Assembly: GCF_001280085.1 (NCBI RefSeq)
Contig: NZ_LGED01000125.1
Span: 156,846 to 220,845 of the forward strand
DNA from: Saccharothrix sp. NRRL B-16348
GTDB taxonomy: Bacteria > Actinomycetota > Actinomycetes > Mycobacteriales > Pseudonocardiaceae
Direction: 5' to 3'
DNA: 64,000 nt
In this document: in pieces, positions 53,830-63,048 of the stretch
Layout: the number at the start of each line of letters is the position of its first letter
How positions within the stretch are numbered: position 1 is the stretch's first letter
Translations under genes and position numbers: made by a program
Notes under the pieces: generated by a model
Told to the model about the DNA's origin: nothing
Seen by the model: the letters and a program-made list of their open reading frames with translations, nothing else
Database searches by the model: none

Positions 53830-54408
53830 TCACGGCACGCGCTGGTCGGCGATGTTCCGGAAGCCCGCCGCGTGGAGCAGGCGGGTGCGTCGGCGGTCGA
53901 TGCTGGTCCTGGCCGGTGAGCCGGGTGGTGAGCCGCCGGCCATCGCGCCGACGACGACCGCGACGAGCAGCGCCGGCAGCAGCACGGTGCGGACGGTCAT
54001 CGCCCACGGCGCCTTCAGCCCGACCCGGCCGCCGCTGGACACCCGCACGAGCTGGGTGCCGGTGAGCACGGCGCCCAGCGCGCGGCCGTTGCCGTAGCAC
54101 AGGCCGTACAGCGGGGGCACCACGACGAGCAGCGCGAGATCGCCCAGGACGAGCTGGTTGTTGTCGATCTTCCCGGACGTGTACAGCAGGCTGAGGACGA
54201 CGACGCCGACACCGACCCCGAACAGGAACACCACGAAGTCGATGAACCAGGCGAGGAGCCGGCGCAGGTCGCCGGCGCCGACGTAGAGGACCCCGTCGGA
54301 GAACGCGTCGACGCGTGCGGCGGCGGCCCTCGACCCGAGGACGTGCGCCGCCTCGGCCTGGACGACCTCCAGCCTGGTCGGCGGCCGGTCGATGCCGGGA
54401 GCGGCCAT
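53830..54408 (-). CDS. RDD-family membrane protein
   Basis: A 192-residue protein: RRLLAWFIDFVVFLFGVGVGV carries the R...D RDD signature, with a second helix (LALLVVVPPLYGLCYGNGRALGAVLTGTQLVRV) and a third near 145-165. ATG at 54408 after GGAGG. Role not established; family members may be ion-related transporters. An Arg-rich tail ends the protein. Confidence 0.85.
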   Translation of the reverse strand: MAAPGIDRPPTRLEVVQAEAAHVLGSRAAAARVDAFSDGVLYVGAGDLRRLLAWFIDFVVFLFGVGVGVVVLSLLYTSGKIDNNQLVLGDLALLVVVPPLYGLCYGNGRALGAVLTGTQLVRVSSGGRVGLKAPWAMTVRTVLLPALLVAVVVGAMAGGSPPGSPARTSIDRRRTRLLHAAGFRNIADQRVP

Positions 54409-54512
54409 GGCGTCCTCCAAGTCGGTTCGTGACAGGCGACATTCTGCATCACGTCGAATCGGCCGTCGGGCGAACGTATGATCCGGGCTCCACGACGTCA
54501 GGGGGACGGGAC

Positions 54513-54860
54513 ATGAACCCGAATCCGAACGCCCGCACCCACGGCGTGCCGCAGGCCGCTCCGCCGAAGGCGTCGATCGTCCCGTACTTGCTGGCGCACC
54601 TGCTGACGGGGATGGCGGTGTTCGTGGCGATGAGGTTCATCAGCCCCGCCCGCGACCCGCTCCCGTTCGGTGCCGACCTCCTGTACTACGTGACCGCCCA
54701 CCTGCCGGTGCCGCTGCTGCTCTCGGCGGTGTTGGCGTGGTTGCTGACCAGGAAGGCGAGGCTGCCGTTCTGGGCGGTCCTGCTGCTGTCCGTGCCGTTC
54801 TACCTGGGCGCTTCGTTCATCTACATGATGGGCCAGATCATGGCGTCGACCCAGCAGTGA
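54513..54860 (+). CDS. small three-helix membrane protein
   Basis: A 115-residue protein with helices at about residues 21-40, 54-72 and 80-100, and a polar Asn/Pro-rich head. ATG at 54513 after GGGGGA. No family recognised; divergent from the RDD gene. Confidence 0.65.
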   Translation: MNPNPNARTHGVPQAAPPKASIVPYLLAHLLTGMAVFVAMRFISPARDPLPFGADLLYYVTAHLPVPLLLSAVLAWLLTRKARLPFWAVLLLSVPFYLGASFIYMMGQIMASTQQ

Positions 54861-54913
54861 GCCCGGCTCGCGGGCAGGCGGGCTCGTTCCCGGCGCACGT
54901 CTAAGGTCCACCT

Positions 54914-55852
54914 GTGTCGACCGAACTCAGCCCCACCGCGCGGGCGCTGCGCGCCGTGGAGATCCTCCAGGCGCGCCCCGGCGTGACGGCGGGCGAACTC
55001 GCCGCGGGGCTGGGCGTCACGGAACGGGCCGTGCGGCGGTACGTCGGCATCCTCCGTGAGGCGGGCATCCCCGTCGAGTCGACCCGCGGCCCGTACGGCG
55101 GGTACCGGCTCGGGCGCGGGACGCGGCTGCCACCGGTCGTGTTCACCGAGTCCGAGGCGCTCGTCCTGGTCATGGCGGTGCTCGACAACCCGGCCGACGA
55201 CGTGGTCGACCCCGCGCTGGGCAAGGTCATCCGGGCGCTGCCCGAGCACGTCGGCAAGCAGGCGGCGGTGCTGCGCGAGCACGCGTCGGCGGCGCCCGAC
55301 CGGAACGCGGCCCGCCCCGAACCCGCCACGACCAGCGCGCTCGTCGCCGCCATCGCCGCCCGACGTCGCGTGGTCGTCACGTACCGCCACGACTCCGGCA
55401 GCGAGTGGGAGTCCGAGGTCGACCCGTGGGCGGTCGTCGTCCGGCACGGGCGCTGGTACCTGCTGTGCCACTCCCACCGCGCGGACGCGGTCCGCACCTA
55501 CCGGATCGACCGGGTTCGCGCGGTGCGGCAGACCGAGCACGGGTTCGAGCCGCCCGCCGACCTCGACCCGGTGGCGGCGGTCGAGGAGAACCTGGGCGCC
55601 GGCTGGGAGTTCCCGACCCGCGTCGTGTTCCACGCGCCGCCGGAGCAGGTGGCGCCGTGGATCCGGCCGCCGATGGGACGCCTCGAACCGCTCGGCGCCG
55701 GCTGCGTGCTCGTCGGCAGCACGAGCAACCCGGCCATGTACGCGCAGGAGTGGCTGGCGACCGTGCCGTTCAACTTCCGCGTCGAGGGCGGGCCGGAGTT
55801 GAGGGCCGCGGTCGTGGCGCTCGCCGCGCGGTTCGCCGCCGCCGTGGACTGA
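54914..55852 (+). CDS. YafY/WYL-domain transcriptional regulator
   Basis: A 312-residue protein: HTH_11 (ALRAVEILQARPGVTAGELAAGLGVTERAVRRYVGILREAGIPVESTRGPYGGYRL), WYL ligand domain (GRWYLLCHSHRADAVRTYRIDRVRAV), and a C-terminal WCX-like extension. GTG at 54914. Its end overlaps the convergent MFS gene by 83 bp. Target unknown. Confidence 0.9.
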   Translation: MSTELSPTARALRAVEILQARPGVTAGELAAGLGVTERAVRRYVGILREAGIPVESTRGPYGGYRLGRGTRLPPVVFTESEALVLVMAVLDNPADDVVDPALGKVIRALPEHVGKQAAVLREHASAAPDRNAARPEPATTSALVAAIAARRRVVVTYRHDSGSEWESEVDPWAVVVRHGRWYLLCHSHRADAVRTYRIDRVRAVRQTEHGFEPPADLDPVAAVEENLGAGWEFPTRVVFHAPPEQVAPWIRPPMGRLEPLGAGCVLVGSTSNPAMYAQEWLATVPFNFRVEGGPELRAAVVALAARFAAAVD

Positions 55853-56945
55853 CCACGACCACGGCCGCCAGCGCGCACAGGACGGCGGTCCACGCCAGGG
55901 TGGCGTCGGTCGAGGTGCGGTCGGCGACGATCCCGGCCAGCCAGGGCCCGGCGGTCTGACCGGCCGCGAACAGCGTGGTGAACGCGGCCAGCGTCGCGGT
56001 CAGGTCGGCGGGCGGCACGGCGTCCCGGAGGTGCGCGGTGACGGCGGCCGGCACGCCCATGAACGTGGCGCCGTAGACGACCGCGGAGCCGAGGACCACC
56101 CAGTACGTCTGCGCCGCCAACGCCAACGCCGCGCCGCCGCCGAGCACGGCCAGCAGGGTGGCCGGCGCGCGAGCACCCGGCCAGGCGCCGATCGGACGGC
56201 TCCACAAGGCGGGCGCCGCCACCACGGCCAGGCCGAGCGCCGCCCACGTCAGCACCACCTGCCAGGTCGGGGCGTCGCGCTCGACCAGGTACGCCGACAG
56301 GAACGTGATGTAGGTGATGTAGCCGAGCGCGAACAGCGAGTACGCCACCGCGACCCGCCACAGCGGACGCACCCGTGCCCGACCGGCCGTCGCGGTGGGC
56401 GCCTCACCGCCCGCGCGCGCCGCGGTCCAGGAGACCAGCGTCGCCAGCGCGGCGGCGACACCCAGGACCAGCCAGGCGACCCGCCAGTCGTTGCCCAGCA
56501 ACGGGATCGTCACGCCGCCGAACGCGATGCCCAGGCCCGCGCCCGCGAAGTACACGGTGATCGGCGTGCCGGACCCGAGCCGGGTGGAGACGCGCGAGGC
56601 GATCACACCACCGGCGATGAACACCACGGCTCCCGCCGCACCGGACGCCGCGCGCACCACCAGCAGCACCGTGAAGTCGTCGCTGAGCGCGGTGGCGGCC
56701 AGGGTGACCGCCGTGCCGACCATGCCCCGGCGGAAGGCGGCCGTGACGCCGGAGCGGCGGACGACGGCCGCCGTCACCAGCGCGCCGAGCAGGTAGCCGA
56801 GCCCGTTGGCGGTGCTCATCGCACCGGCTTCGGCCAACGTCCAGCCCAGGTCGTCACGCATCGCGGGCAGGAGCAGCCCGTAGGCGAACCGGGCGAGCCC
56901 GAGCGCGGACGCCGTGCCGAGCGCGAGCCGCGCCGCCTGCCACAT
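55770..56945 (-). CDS. MFS transporter, YbfB/YjiJ type
   Basis: A 391-residue permease of 12 helices with ASALGLARFAYGLLLPAMRDDLGWTLAEAGAMSTANGLGYLLGAL. ATG at 56945 after the operator. The Arg/Pro-rich tail reads through 83 bp of the convergent WYL gene, so the last residues may be extra. Divergent from the TetR gene at 57024: a regulator/pump pair. Confidence 0.88.
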   Translation of the reverse strand: MWQAARLALGTASALGLARFAYGLLLPAMRDDLGWTLAEAGAMSTANGLGYLLGALVTAAVVRRSGVTAAFRRGMVGTAVTLAATALSDDFTVLLVVRAASGAAGAVVFIAGGVIASRVSTRLGSGTPITVYFAGAGLGIAFGGVTIPLLGNDWRVAWLVLGVAAALATLVSWTAARAGGEAPTATAGRARVRPLWRVAVAYSLFALGYITYITFLSAYLVERDAPTWQVVLTWAALGLAVVAAPALWSRPIGAWPGARAPATLLAVLGGGAALALAAQTYWVVLGSAVVYGATFMGVPAAVTAHLRDAVPPADLTATLAAFTTLFAAGQTAGPWLAGIVADRTSTDATLAWTAVLCALAAVVVVSPRRRRTARRAPRPRPSTPARPRRGS

Positions 56946-56960
56946 CGTGCCCCCTGAGAT

Positions 56961-57017
56961 CGAACCGATCGGTACCATCCGGCACGCTAGCAGTCGGTCG
57001 AACCGATCGGTACCATC
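56961..57017. promoter_or_regulatory. doubled TetR operator, MFS/TetR
   Basis: CGAACCGATCGGTACCATC occurs at 56961-56979 and again at 56999-57017, exactly 38 bp apart in direct repeat; each holds the palindrome ACCGATCGGT. Situated between the divergent MFS (start 56945) and TetR (57024), at both promoters. Confidence 0.88.
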
Positions 57018-57023
57018 TGTGCC

Positions 57024-57605
57024 ATGCCGGTGGCCAAGGGCTCCACGATCGACCCGGGGCGCACCCGTGCCGCGATCCTCGACGCGGCCACCCCCGTGCT
57101 CTACGAACGCGGCCTGGACGGCATCGGCGTCGCCGAGCTGTGCACGCGCCTCGGCGTGTCCAAGGAAACCCTCTACCGGCACTTCGGCACCAAGGACGGG
57201 CTGGTGCGGGCCGTGCTGGAAGCCCGGAGCGACCGGGCGACGCGGTCGCTGTCCGCCGCCGTCGCCGCCGCCGGGCCCGATCCCGCCGACCAGCTCACCG
57301 CCGTGTTCGACACCTTCCAGCGGACGTTCGACGAGCCGTGGTTCCGCGGCTGCGCGATGCTCAACGCCGCCGCCCAGCACCACGTCGAGCCGGTGCGCGC
57401 GATCACCGCACGCCACTTGGACCGGTACCTCGACACACTCGTCGGCATCGCCGAACGCGCCGGAGCCGCCGACCCACGCCTCCTCGGGCGGCAGCTCCTC
57501 ATGCTGGTGGAGGGCGCGACCGTGGTCGCCACGCACCACGGCCCGACCGGCGCCGGCGACCACGCCCTGCGCGCCGCGCGCACCCTGCTCGCCGCCGCGA
57601 CCTGA
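57024..57605 (+). CDS. TetR-family regulator
   Basis: A 193-residue protein: RAAILDAATPVLYERGLDGIGVAELCTRLGVSKETLYRHFGTKDGL and a C-terminal domain with a tract FRGCAMLNAAAQHHVEPVR as in TetR_C-type. Divergent from the MFS pump with two operator copies between; autoregulation and pump control are inferred. Confidence 0.92.
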   Translation: MPVAKGSTIDPGRTRAAILDAATPVLYERGLDGIGVAELCTRLGVSKETLYRHFGTKDGLVRAVLEARSDRATRSLSAAVAAAGPDPADQLTAVFDTFQRTFDEPWFRGCAMLNAAAQHHVEPVRAITARHLDRYLDTLVGIAERAGAADPRLLGRQLLMLVEGATVVATHHGPTGAGDHALRAARTLLAAAT

Positions 57606-57668
57606 CACCGAACCCGTTCGGCGGCTTGGCGCGTCCGGCGACCGCGGGACCATGGGTCGGGGGGACTC

Positions 57669-59051
57669 ATGGGATTCGGTCGCAGAACCTTCATCCAGGC
57701 CACCGCACTCGTCGGGCTCGCCGCGTGGGAGCGCGATTGGGACCGGTTGCGCCGCGGGCTCACCGGCAGGCTGGTCCTGCCCGGTGACGACGTCTACGAC
57801 ACCGTGCGCCGGCCGTACAACACGGTGTACGCGCACCGCAGGCCCGCGGCCGTCGCGCTGTGCGCCGACGAGTCCGACGTCGCGCGGTGCCTGGACTTCG
57901 CCGCCCGGGAGCGGATTCCCGTCGCCGCGCGCAGCGGCGGGCACAGCTACGCCGGCTACTCGGTGCCCGAGCACGGTCTCGTCGTCGACCTGTCCGCGTT
58001 GCGCGCCATCCGCGTGGACCACCGCGGTCGGGCCGAGGTCGGCGCGGGCACGCGGATGATCGACCTGTACGACGAGTTGGCGCGCGCCGGCCGCCTGCTG
58101 CCCGCCGGGTCGTGCCCGACGGTCGGCATCGGCGGGCTCACGCTGGGCGGCGGGATCAGCGTGGTCGGGCGCCGGTACGGGTTGACGATCGACCACCTGC
58201 GCGCCGCGCGGGTCGTGACGCCGGGCGACCGGCCCCGCCGGACCGACGACCACACCGAGCCCGACCTGTTCTGGGCGCTGCGCGGCGGGGGCGGCGGCAA
58301 CTTCGGCGTGGTCACGTCGTTCACGTTCGACACCGCGCCCGCGCCGGATGTGGCCGTCTTCGTCCTGAGGTTCCCGGCGGGCGCGGCGACCGACGTGCTC
58401 GGCGCGTGGCAGGAGTGGGTGCTCGACACCCCGGACGGCCTGTGGTCCGCGTGCGACGTGGGCGCGGGCAGCCCGCCGTCCGTCACCGTCGCCGGCAGCT
58501 GGATCGGGCCGGACGGCGAGCTGGACCGGCTCCTCGACCGGTTCGCCGCGAAGGTCGCGCCGACCGAACGCACGGTCCTGCCGATGGACTACGGCACCGC
58601 GATGCGGTTCTTCGCCGGCTGCCTGCCCGCGTGCCAACCGGACGACGGCTCGCCGTTCGTGGCGTCGTCCCGGATGCTGCACCGACCGGTCGAGCCTGCG
58701 CGGGTCGTCTCCCTGCTGGCCGGGCGGCGGACGGGACGGGTCCAGTTCGACACGTTCGGCGGCGCGATCGCGCGCGTGCGGCCGGACGCCACCGCGTTCC
58801 CGCACCGCCACGCCATCTCCAGTGCGCAGGCGTACGTCGACGTGGTCGGCGTCAGCGAGGCGGAAGCCCGGCGCCTGCTGGCCGACCTGCGCGACGGCAT
58901 CGGCCACGACACCGGCTACGTCAACTACATCGACCCCGACATGCCGGACTGGCCGACCGCCTACTACGGCCGCAACCTCCCTCGGCTGCGCCGCGTCGCG
59001 CGCCGGTACGACCCGGACCGCGTCCTCGCGTTCCCCCAAGGGCTCGCCTGA
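57669..59051 (+). CDS. bicovalent FAD oxidase (BBE type), second copy
   Basis: A 460-residue protein: Tat-like head GRRTFIQAT but only a short hydrophobic stretch, then FAD domain with His92 (RSGGHSYAGYS) and Cys149 (PAGSCPTVGIGG), and C-terminal YYGRNLPRLRRVARRYDPDRVLAF. Same bicovalent ligands as the oxidase at 27283 but otherwise diverged. Export is not certain. Possibly cotranscribed with the WD gene 32 bp downstream. Confidence 0.9.
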   Translation: MGFGRRTFIQATALVGLAAWERDWDRLRRGLTGRLVLPGDDVYDTVRRPYNTVYAHRRPAAVALCADESDVARCLDFAARERIPVAARSGGHSYAGYSVPEHGLVVDLSALRAIRVDHRGRAEVGAGTRMIDLYDELARAGRLLPAGSCPTVGIGGLTLGGGISVVGRRYGLTIDHLRAARVVTPGDRPRRTDDHTEPDLFWALRGGGGGNFGVVTSFTFDTAPAPDVAVFVLRFPAGAATDVLGAWQEWVLDTPDGLWSACDVGAGSPPSVTVAGSWIGPDGELDRLLDRFAAKVAPTERTVLPMDYGTAMRFFAGCLPACQPDDGSPFVASSRMLHRPVEPARVVSLLAGRRTGRVQFDTFGGAIARVRPDATAFPHRHAISSAQAYVDVVGVSEAEARRLLADLRDGIGHDTGYVNYIDPDMPDWPTAYYGRNLPRLRRVARRYDPDRVLAFPQGLA

Positions 59052-59083
59052 CCCGAGCCCGGATGATGATCACCCGGTCGTGG

Positions 59084-60934
59084 ATGATCACTCACATGGA
59101 CACGGCGTCGATCCGCCCACCGCACCGCGGCCCGATCACCGCGCTGGCCGCCACCCGGCAGGCCGACGGGCGCGCGGTGCTCGTCAGCGGGTCGAACGAC
59201 GGCGGTGTGCGCCGCTGGGACGCGGCCACCGGACAGGCGTTGGACGCACCGCTCGACGGCCGGAAGTGGGTGTGGTCGCTGGCCGCTGCGACCGCCGAGG
59301 ACGGCCGCGCCTTGGTCCTCGGCGGTCGCGAGGACGGCCGCGTGGTGCGGTGGGACGTGACGGCGGGGGAGCGGTTGCCGGAAGTGCCCCGGACCGGGCG
59401 GGTGCGGGCGTTGGCGGTCCTCGGCACGGTGGTGTTCAGCGGTTCCGACGACGGCGACGTGCGCCGGTGGGACGTGACGACCGGCCTGCCCGCGGGTGAC
59501 CCGTTGCCCGGCCGTGAGTCCTCGGTCTGGTCGCTCGCCACCGCCGCGCTGTCCGACGGCCGCACGGTCGTCGTGGGCGGCTTCGCCGACGGCGCGCTGT
59601 GGCGCTGGGACGCGGAGACGGGCCGACCCGAAGGCGACCCCGTGGTGGCGCACAACCGTCCCGTGCGTTCGGTGGCCGTCGTGGGCGCGGTGGTGTTCAG
59701 CGCCTCCGACGACGGCAGCGTGCGCCGCTGGGACGTGACGACCGGGCGACCGGCGGGCGACCCGCTCACCGGCCACCCCGCCGCGGTGCTGTCCCTGCTC
59801 CCGGTCGCCCTGGACGACGGCCGCACGCTGCTCGTGGCCGGCTGCCGTGACGGCTCGGTGTTCCGGTGGGACGGCGGGACCCCGGTCGGAGAGCCGCTCA
59901 CCGGTCACCGCGGTCCGGTGCGGTCGCTGGCCGCTGTCGGCACGACGGTGTTCAGCGGAGCCGACGACGGCGACGTGCGCCGGTGGGACGCGGCCACCGG
60001 CGAGGCCGTCGGCGACCGGCTGACCGGCCCGGCACAGGGCGTGCGGTCGTTGACCGCCACCGGGACGCTGCTCGTGAGCGCGGGCGGCACGACGGTGTGC
60101 CGCTGGGACCTGGCCACCGGCCGACCCGTCGGCGAACCGCTCGTCGGCCACACCGCGCCGGTGTGGTCGGTCGCCGCCTTCGGCCCGCTGCTCGTCAGCG
60201 GGGGAGAGGACCTGGCGGTGCGGCTCTGGGACCTCACCACCGGCCGGCAGCGGGGTGAACCCCTCACCGGGCACACCAAGACCGTGACGTCCGTGCTCGC
60301 GTTCGACCACCACGGGCGCGTCCTGGTCGCCAGTGGCTCCCAGGACCACACCGTGCGCGTCTGGGACGCCGCGACGGGACAGCCCGTCGGCGACCCGCTC
60401 ACCGGCCACACCGGCAACGTGCGGTCGCTGGCCGCCGTGCGCCTCCCCGACGGCCGCACGCTCCTGGCGAGCGGCGCCTCCGACAACACCGTGCTGCGCT
60501 GGGACGTCGAGACCGGCGAACGCGTGGGCGAGCCGATCACCGGCGACGACGGCGTCCGCGGTCCCCTGGCCGCGGTCGTCCTGGACGACGGACGGGCACT
60601 CCTCGCCGGCGTGGTGCGGAAGAGCGTCCTGCGGCGGTGGGACGCGGCGACCGGGCAGCCCGTGGGTGATCCCATGGCTGGGCACACGCCGTCCCGCTCG
60701 GTGACCGCGCTGGTCGCGGCCCGCCCGGAAGGTGGCCGCGCGGTGTTCGTCAGCGCGGGGCTCGACGGAATCGTGCTGCGGTGGGACGCGGAGACCGGCC
60801 GCCGCGTGGGCGAGCCGATCGACTGCGACGGCAAGGTGACGAAGCCGGCCGCGCGCGGCACGGCGGGCGGTGGGCTGGTGATCGTCACCGGCTCGTCGGA
60901 GACGGGGATCACGACGCGGCGGTCGACCGCGTGA
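59084..60934 (+). CDS. tandem double beta-propeller (14 WD-type blades)
   Basis: About 616 residues made almost entirely of WD-like blades of about 43-45 residues, each ending VRRWDAATG-, VFRWDGGT- or similar. Thirteen RWD/LWD/VWD blade ends can be counted plus a degenerate last one, i.e. two seven-bladed propellers. No kinase, ATPase or signal peptide. Start uncertain (ATG at 59063, 59066, 59084 or 59096). Likely a protein scaffold; partners not known. Confidence 0.85.
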   Translation: MITHMDTASIRPPHRGPITALAATRQADGRAVLVSGSNDGGVRRWDAATGQALDAPLDGRKWVWSLAAATAEDGRALVLGGREDGRVVRWDVTAGERLPEVPRTGRVRALAVLGTVVFSGSDDGDVRRWDVTTGLPAGDPLPGRESSVWSLATAALSDGRTVVVGGFADGALWRWDAETGRPEGDPVVAHNRPVRSVAVVGAVVFSASDDGSVRRWDVTTGRPAGDPLTGHPAAVLSLLPVALDDGRTLLVAGCRDGSVFRWDGGTPVGEPLTGHRGPVRSLAAVGTTVFSGADDGDVRRWDAATGEAVGDRLTGPAQGVRSLTATGTLLVSAGGTTVCRWDLATGRPVGEPLVGHTAPVWSVAAFGPLLVSGGEDLAVRLWDLTTGRQRGEPLTGHTKTVTSVLAFDHHGRVLVASGSQDHTVRVWDAATGQPVGDPLTGHTGNVRSLAAVRLPDGRTLLASGASDNTVLRWDVETGERVGEPITGDDGVRGPLAAVVLDDGRALLAGVVRKSVLRRWDAATGQPVGDPMAGHTPSRSVTALVAARPEGGRAVFVSAGLDGIVLRWDAETGRRVGEPIDCDGKVTKPAARGTAGGGLVIVTGSSETGITTRRSTA

Positions 60935-60975
60935 CCGCGGCGCGGGGCGCCGGACGACCGGGAGGACACGACCAC

Positions 60976-61575
60976 GTGGACGTGCAGCAGCTGTTGTGGC
61001 GCTTGGCCGACAAGTACACCAGGCGGTCGAGCACGATCCGGCCCGACTGCTTCGACCACGCGGGCGACCTCGTGGTGGCGGACGGCCGGGTGATCTGGGA
61101 GACGCCGTGGCACACGGAGGGCGGCTTCACCCACGCGCTGCCCGCCGGCCCCAACCCGGTCTACGTCGGCGGCTACGTCGACATCGACAGCTGGAACCCC
61201 GACGAGTCCCGGTACTTCGCGAGCATGCTCGTGATCCCCCTGGCCGAGCCCGCGCGCATCGCGGCGGCCGACTGGGACGTCCACGGCTACGACGACATCC
61301 ACCTGATCGAGGACTTCGCCGTGCTGTGGGGCGAGGAAGCCATGCGTGCCACGCTCCCGTTCGAGGGTGACCGGCCGTCGTTCTTCCCCGCCGTGCAGGA
61401 CCGCATCCTGACCAAGGGACCGCACTTCCGCCGCGACAACTGGGCGAACGTCGTGCTGGACGCCGAGACCGGGCTGAACGGGCTGGTCTTCCCGGTCGGG
61501 TCCGAGTCCCTCAGCGGCCACGAGATCGTGGACGAGGGCGCGCTGCTCTGCCTGGTGCTGACGACGTACGACTGA
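60976..61575 (+). CDS. DUF4241-like protein
   Basis: A 199-residue protein with DLVVADGRVIWETPW, PAGPNPVYVGGY, ASMLVIPLAEPARIAAADWDVHGYDDIHLIEDFAVLWGEEAM, resembling DUF4241. No signal peptide. GTG at 60976 after GGAGGA. Follows the WD protein by 41 bp on the same strand, so the two may work together. Function unknown. Confidence 0.6.
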   Translation: MDVQQLLWRLADKYTRRSSTIRPDCFDHAGDLVVADGRVIWETPWHTEGGFTHALPAGPNPVYVGGYVDIDSWNPDESRYFASMLVIPLAEPARIAAADWDVHGYDDIHLIEDFAVLWGEEAMRATLPFEGDRPSFFPAVQDRILTKGPHFRRDNWANVVLDAETGLNGLVFPVGSESLSGHEIVDEGALLCLVLTTYD

Positions 61576-61619
61576 TCGTCCCGGTGGGACGTAGGCGTCC
61601 GGGGGCGTTCCGGGCTACC

Positions 61620-61635
61620 CTGGGAGCGCTCCCAG
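61620..61635 (+). promoter_or_regulatory. perfect CebR-type box, GH12 cellulase
   Basis: CTGGGAGCGCTCCCAG is a complete 16-base palindrome and holds the full TGGGAGCGCTCCCA operator. It lies 39 bp ahead of the cellulase start. Same box as at 44026-44040. Confidence 0.9.
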
Positions 61636-61673
61636 GAGATCCCCGCCGTCGTGGACCCTTCGGAAGGAGTTCC

Positions 61674-62423
61674 ATGCGAAGCACTGTCCGCGCCTTCGTG
61701 CTGGCCGGCCTGATGGCCGCGTCCGCGGTCGTCGCCGCAGCCGGGCCGGCCCAAGCCGACACCACGATCTGCGAGCAGTACGGATCGACCACCATCCAGG
61801 GCCGCTACGTGGTCCAGAACAACCGCTGGGGCACGTCGGCGACCCAGTGCATCAACGTCACCTCGACCGGTTTCCGGATCACGCAGCAGCAGGGCTCGGC
61901 GCCGACCAACGGCGCGCCGCTGTCGTACCCGTCGGTGTTCCTCGGCTGCCACTACTCCAACTGCTCGCCGGGCAGCAACCTGCCCATGCAGGTCAGCCGG
62001 ATCCGCAGCGCGTCGTCCTCGATCAACTACACCTACGTCGGCGGCACCTACAACGCCTCCTACGACATCTGGCTCGACCCGACGCCCAAGACCAACGGGG
62101 TCAACCAGATGGAGATCATGATCTGGTTCAACCGCCAGGGCTCGATCCAGCCGATCGGCAGCGCGGTCGGGAACACCACCGTCGGCGGCCGCAGCTGGCA
62201 GGTCTGGCGCGGCAGCAACGGCGCCAACAACGTGATCTCCTACGTCGCGCCGTCGCCGATCAACTCGTGGTCGTTCAACGTGCTCGACTTCGTCAACGAC
62301 GTCCGCAACCGCGGCGCGATCACCACGTCCTGGTACCTGACCAGCATCCAAGCCGGGTTCGAGCCGTGGAACGGCGGCACCGGCCTGGCGGTCAACAGCT
62401 TCTCCGCCTCGGTCAGCGGCTGA
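61674..62423 (+). CDS. secreted GH12 endoglucanase
   Basis: A 249-residue cellulase: signal peptide to about residue 29, TTICEQYGSTTIQGRYVVQNNRWG opening, nucleophile Glu147 in NQMEIMIWFN and acid Glu230 in QAGFEPWNGG. Two early disulfide-type cysteines. GGAAGGAG precedes ATG. Single catalytic domain with no CBM. Cuts beta-1,4-glucan; the perfect CebR-type box shows induction by cellobiose is likely. Confidence 0.95.
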   Translation: MRSTVRAFVLAGLMAASAVVAAAGPAQADTTICEQYGSTTIQGRYVVQNNRWGTSATQCINVTSTGFRITQQQGSAPTNGAPLSYPSVFLGCHYSNCSPGSNLPMQVSRIRSASSSINYTYVGGTYNASYDIWLDPTPKTNGVNQMEIMIWFNRQGSIQPIGSAVGNTTVGGRSWQVWRGSNGANNVISYVAPSPINSWSFNVLDFVNDVRNRGAITTSWYLTSIQAGFEPWNGGTGLAVNSFSASVSG

Positions 62424-62474
62424 TCGCACGACCTGGCCGGTCCGGGCCGACCCCCGGACCGGCCCTCGGCGCGC

Positions 62475-63020
62475 TCACCGTCCGAACACGACGTCCGCCG
62501 CCGCGACCAGGCGCACCGTCCCGCCGGGGTGGACGGCCGTGCCGAGGAGCCGGTTGTGCCGGTCGACGACCTGCTCGGCGGTCAGGCCCGCCGCGGGGTC
62601 GCCGTCGGCCGCCGGCGCGTGGCCGTCGCTGACCAGCACGACGTCCAGGCCGTGGCTCAACGCGGACCGCGCCGTCGCGTCCACGCAGTAGTCCGTGGCC
62701 AGGCCGGTCAGCACCACGGTGTCCACGTCCCGTTCGGCGAGCAACGCGGCGAGGTCCGTGCCGTAGAACGCGTCGGTCGCCGTCTTGTCGACCACGACGT
62801 CGGTCGGTTCGAGGCCGAGGCGCGAGCTGATCCGCGTTCCCGGCAACTCGGGGTCGAAGTCCGTGCCACTGGGCCCGATCTGCCGCAGCGCGACCACCGG
62901 CACACCGTGCCGCCGGGCTTCGCGCGCCAACGCGGCGACGCGGTCGGCCAGTTCCTCGCCGCGCCAGACGAGCGGGACCAGCATCTCCTGCAGGTCGACG
63001 ATCAGCAGTGCCGCGTTCAC
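62475..63020 (-). CDS. isochorismatase-like cysteine hydrolase
   Basis: A 181-residue hydrolase: ALLIVDLQEMLVPLV with catalytic Asp, VALRQIGPSGTDFDPELPG, and GLATDYCVDATARSAL with catalytic Cys. GTG at 63020. Likely acts on an amide (nicotinamidase-like) or enol ether. The frame runs upstream into the small peptide gene but without domain content. Confidence 0.88.
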   Translation of the reverse strand: MNAALLIVDLQEMLVPLVWRGEELADRVAALAREARRHGVPVVALRQIGPSGTDFDPELPGTRISSRLGLEPTDVVVDKTATDAFYGTDLAALLAERDVDTVVLTGLATDYCVDATARSALSHGLDVVLVSDGHAPAADGDPAAGLTAEQVVDRHNRLLGTAVHPGGTVRLVAAADVVFGR

Positions 63021-63048
63021 GCCGGCTCGGCCTGTCCGGGCGGACCGG

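Noticed and set aside
57860-59083. Upstream extension of the WD-protein frame
   Set aside because: It runs through the FAD oxidase gene and reads as Arg-rich shadow; blades begin only after about 59096.
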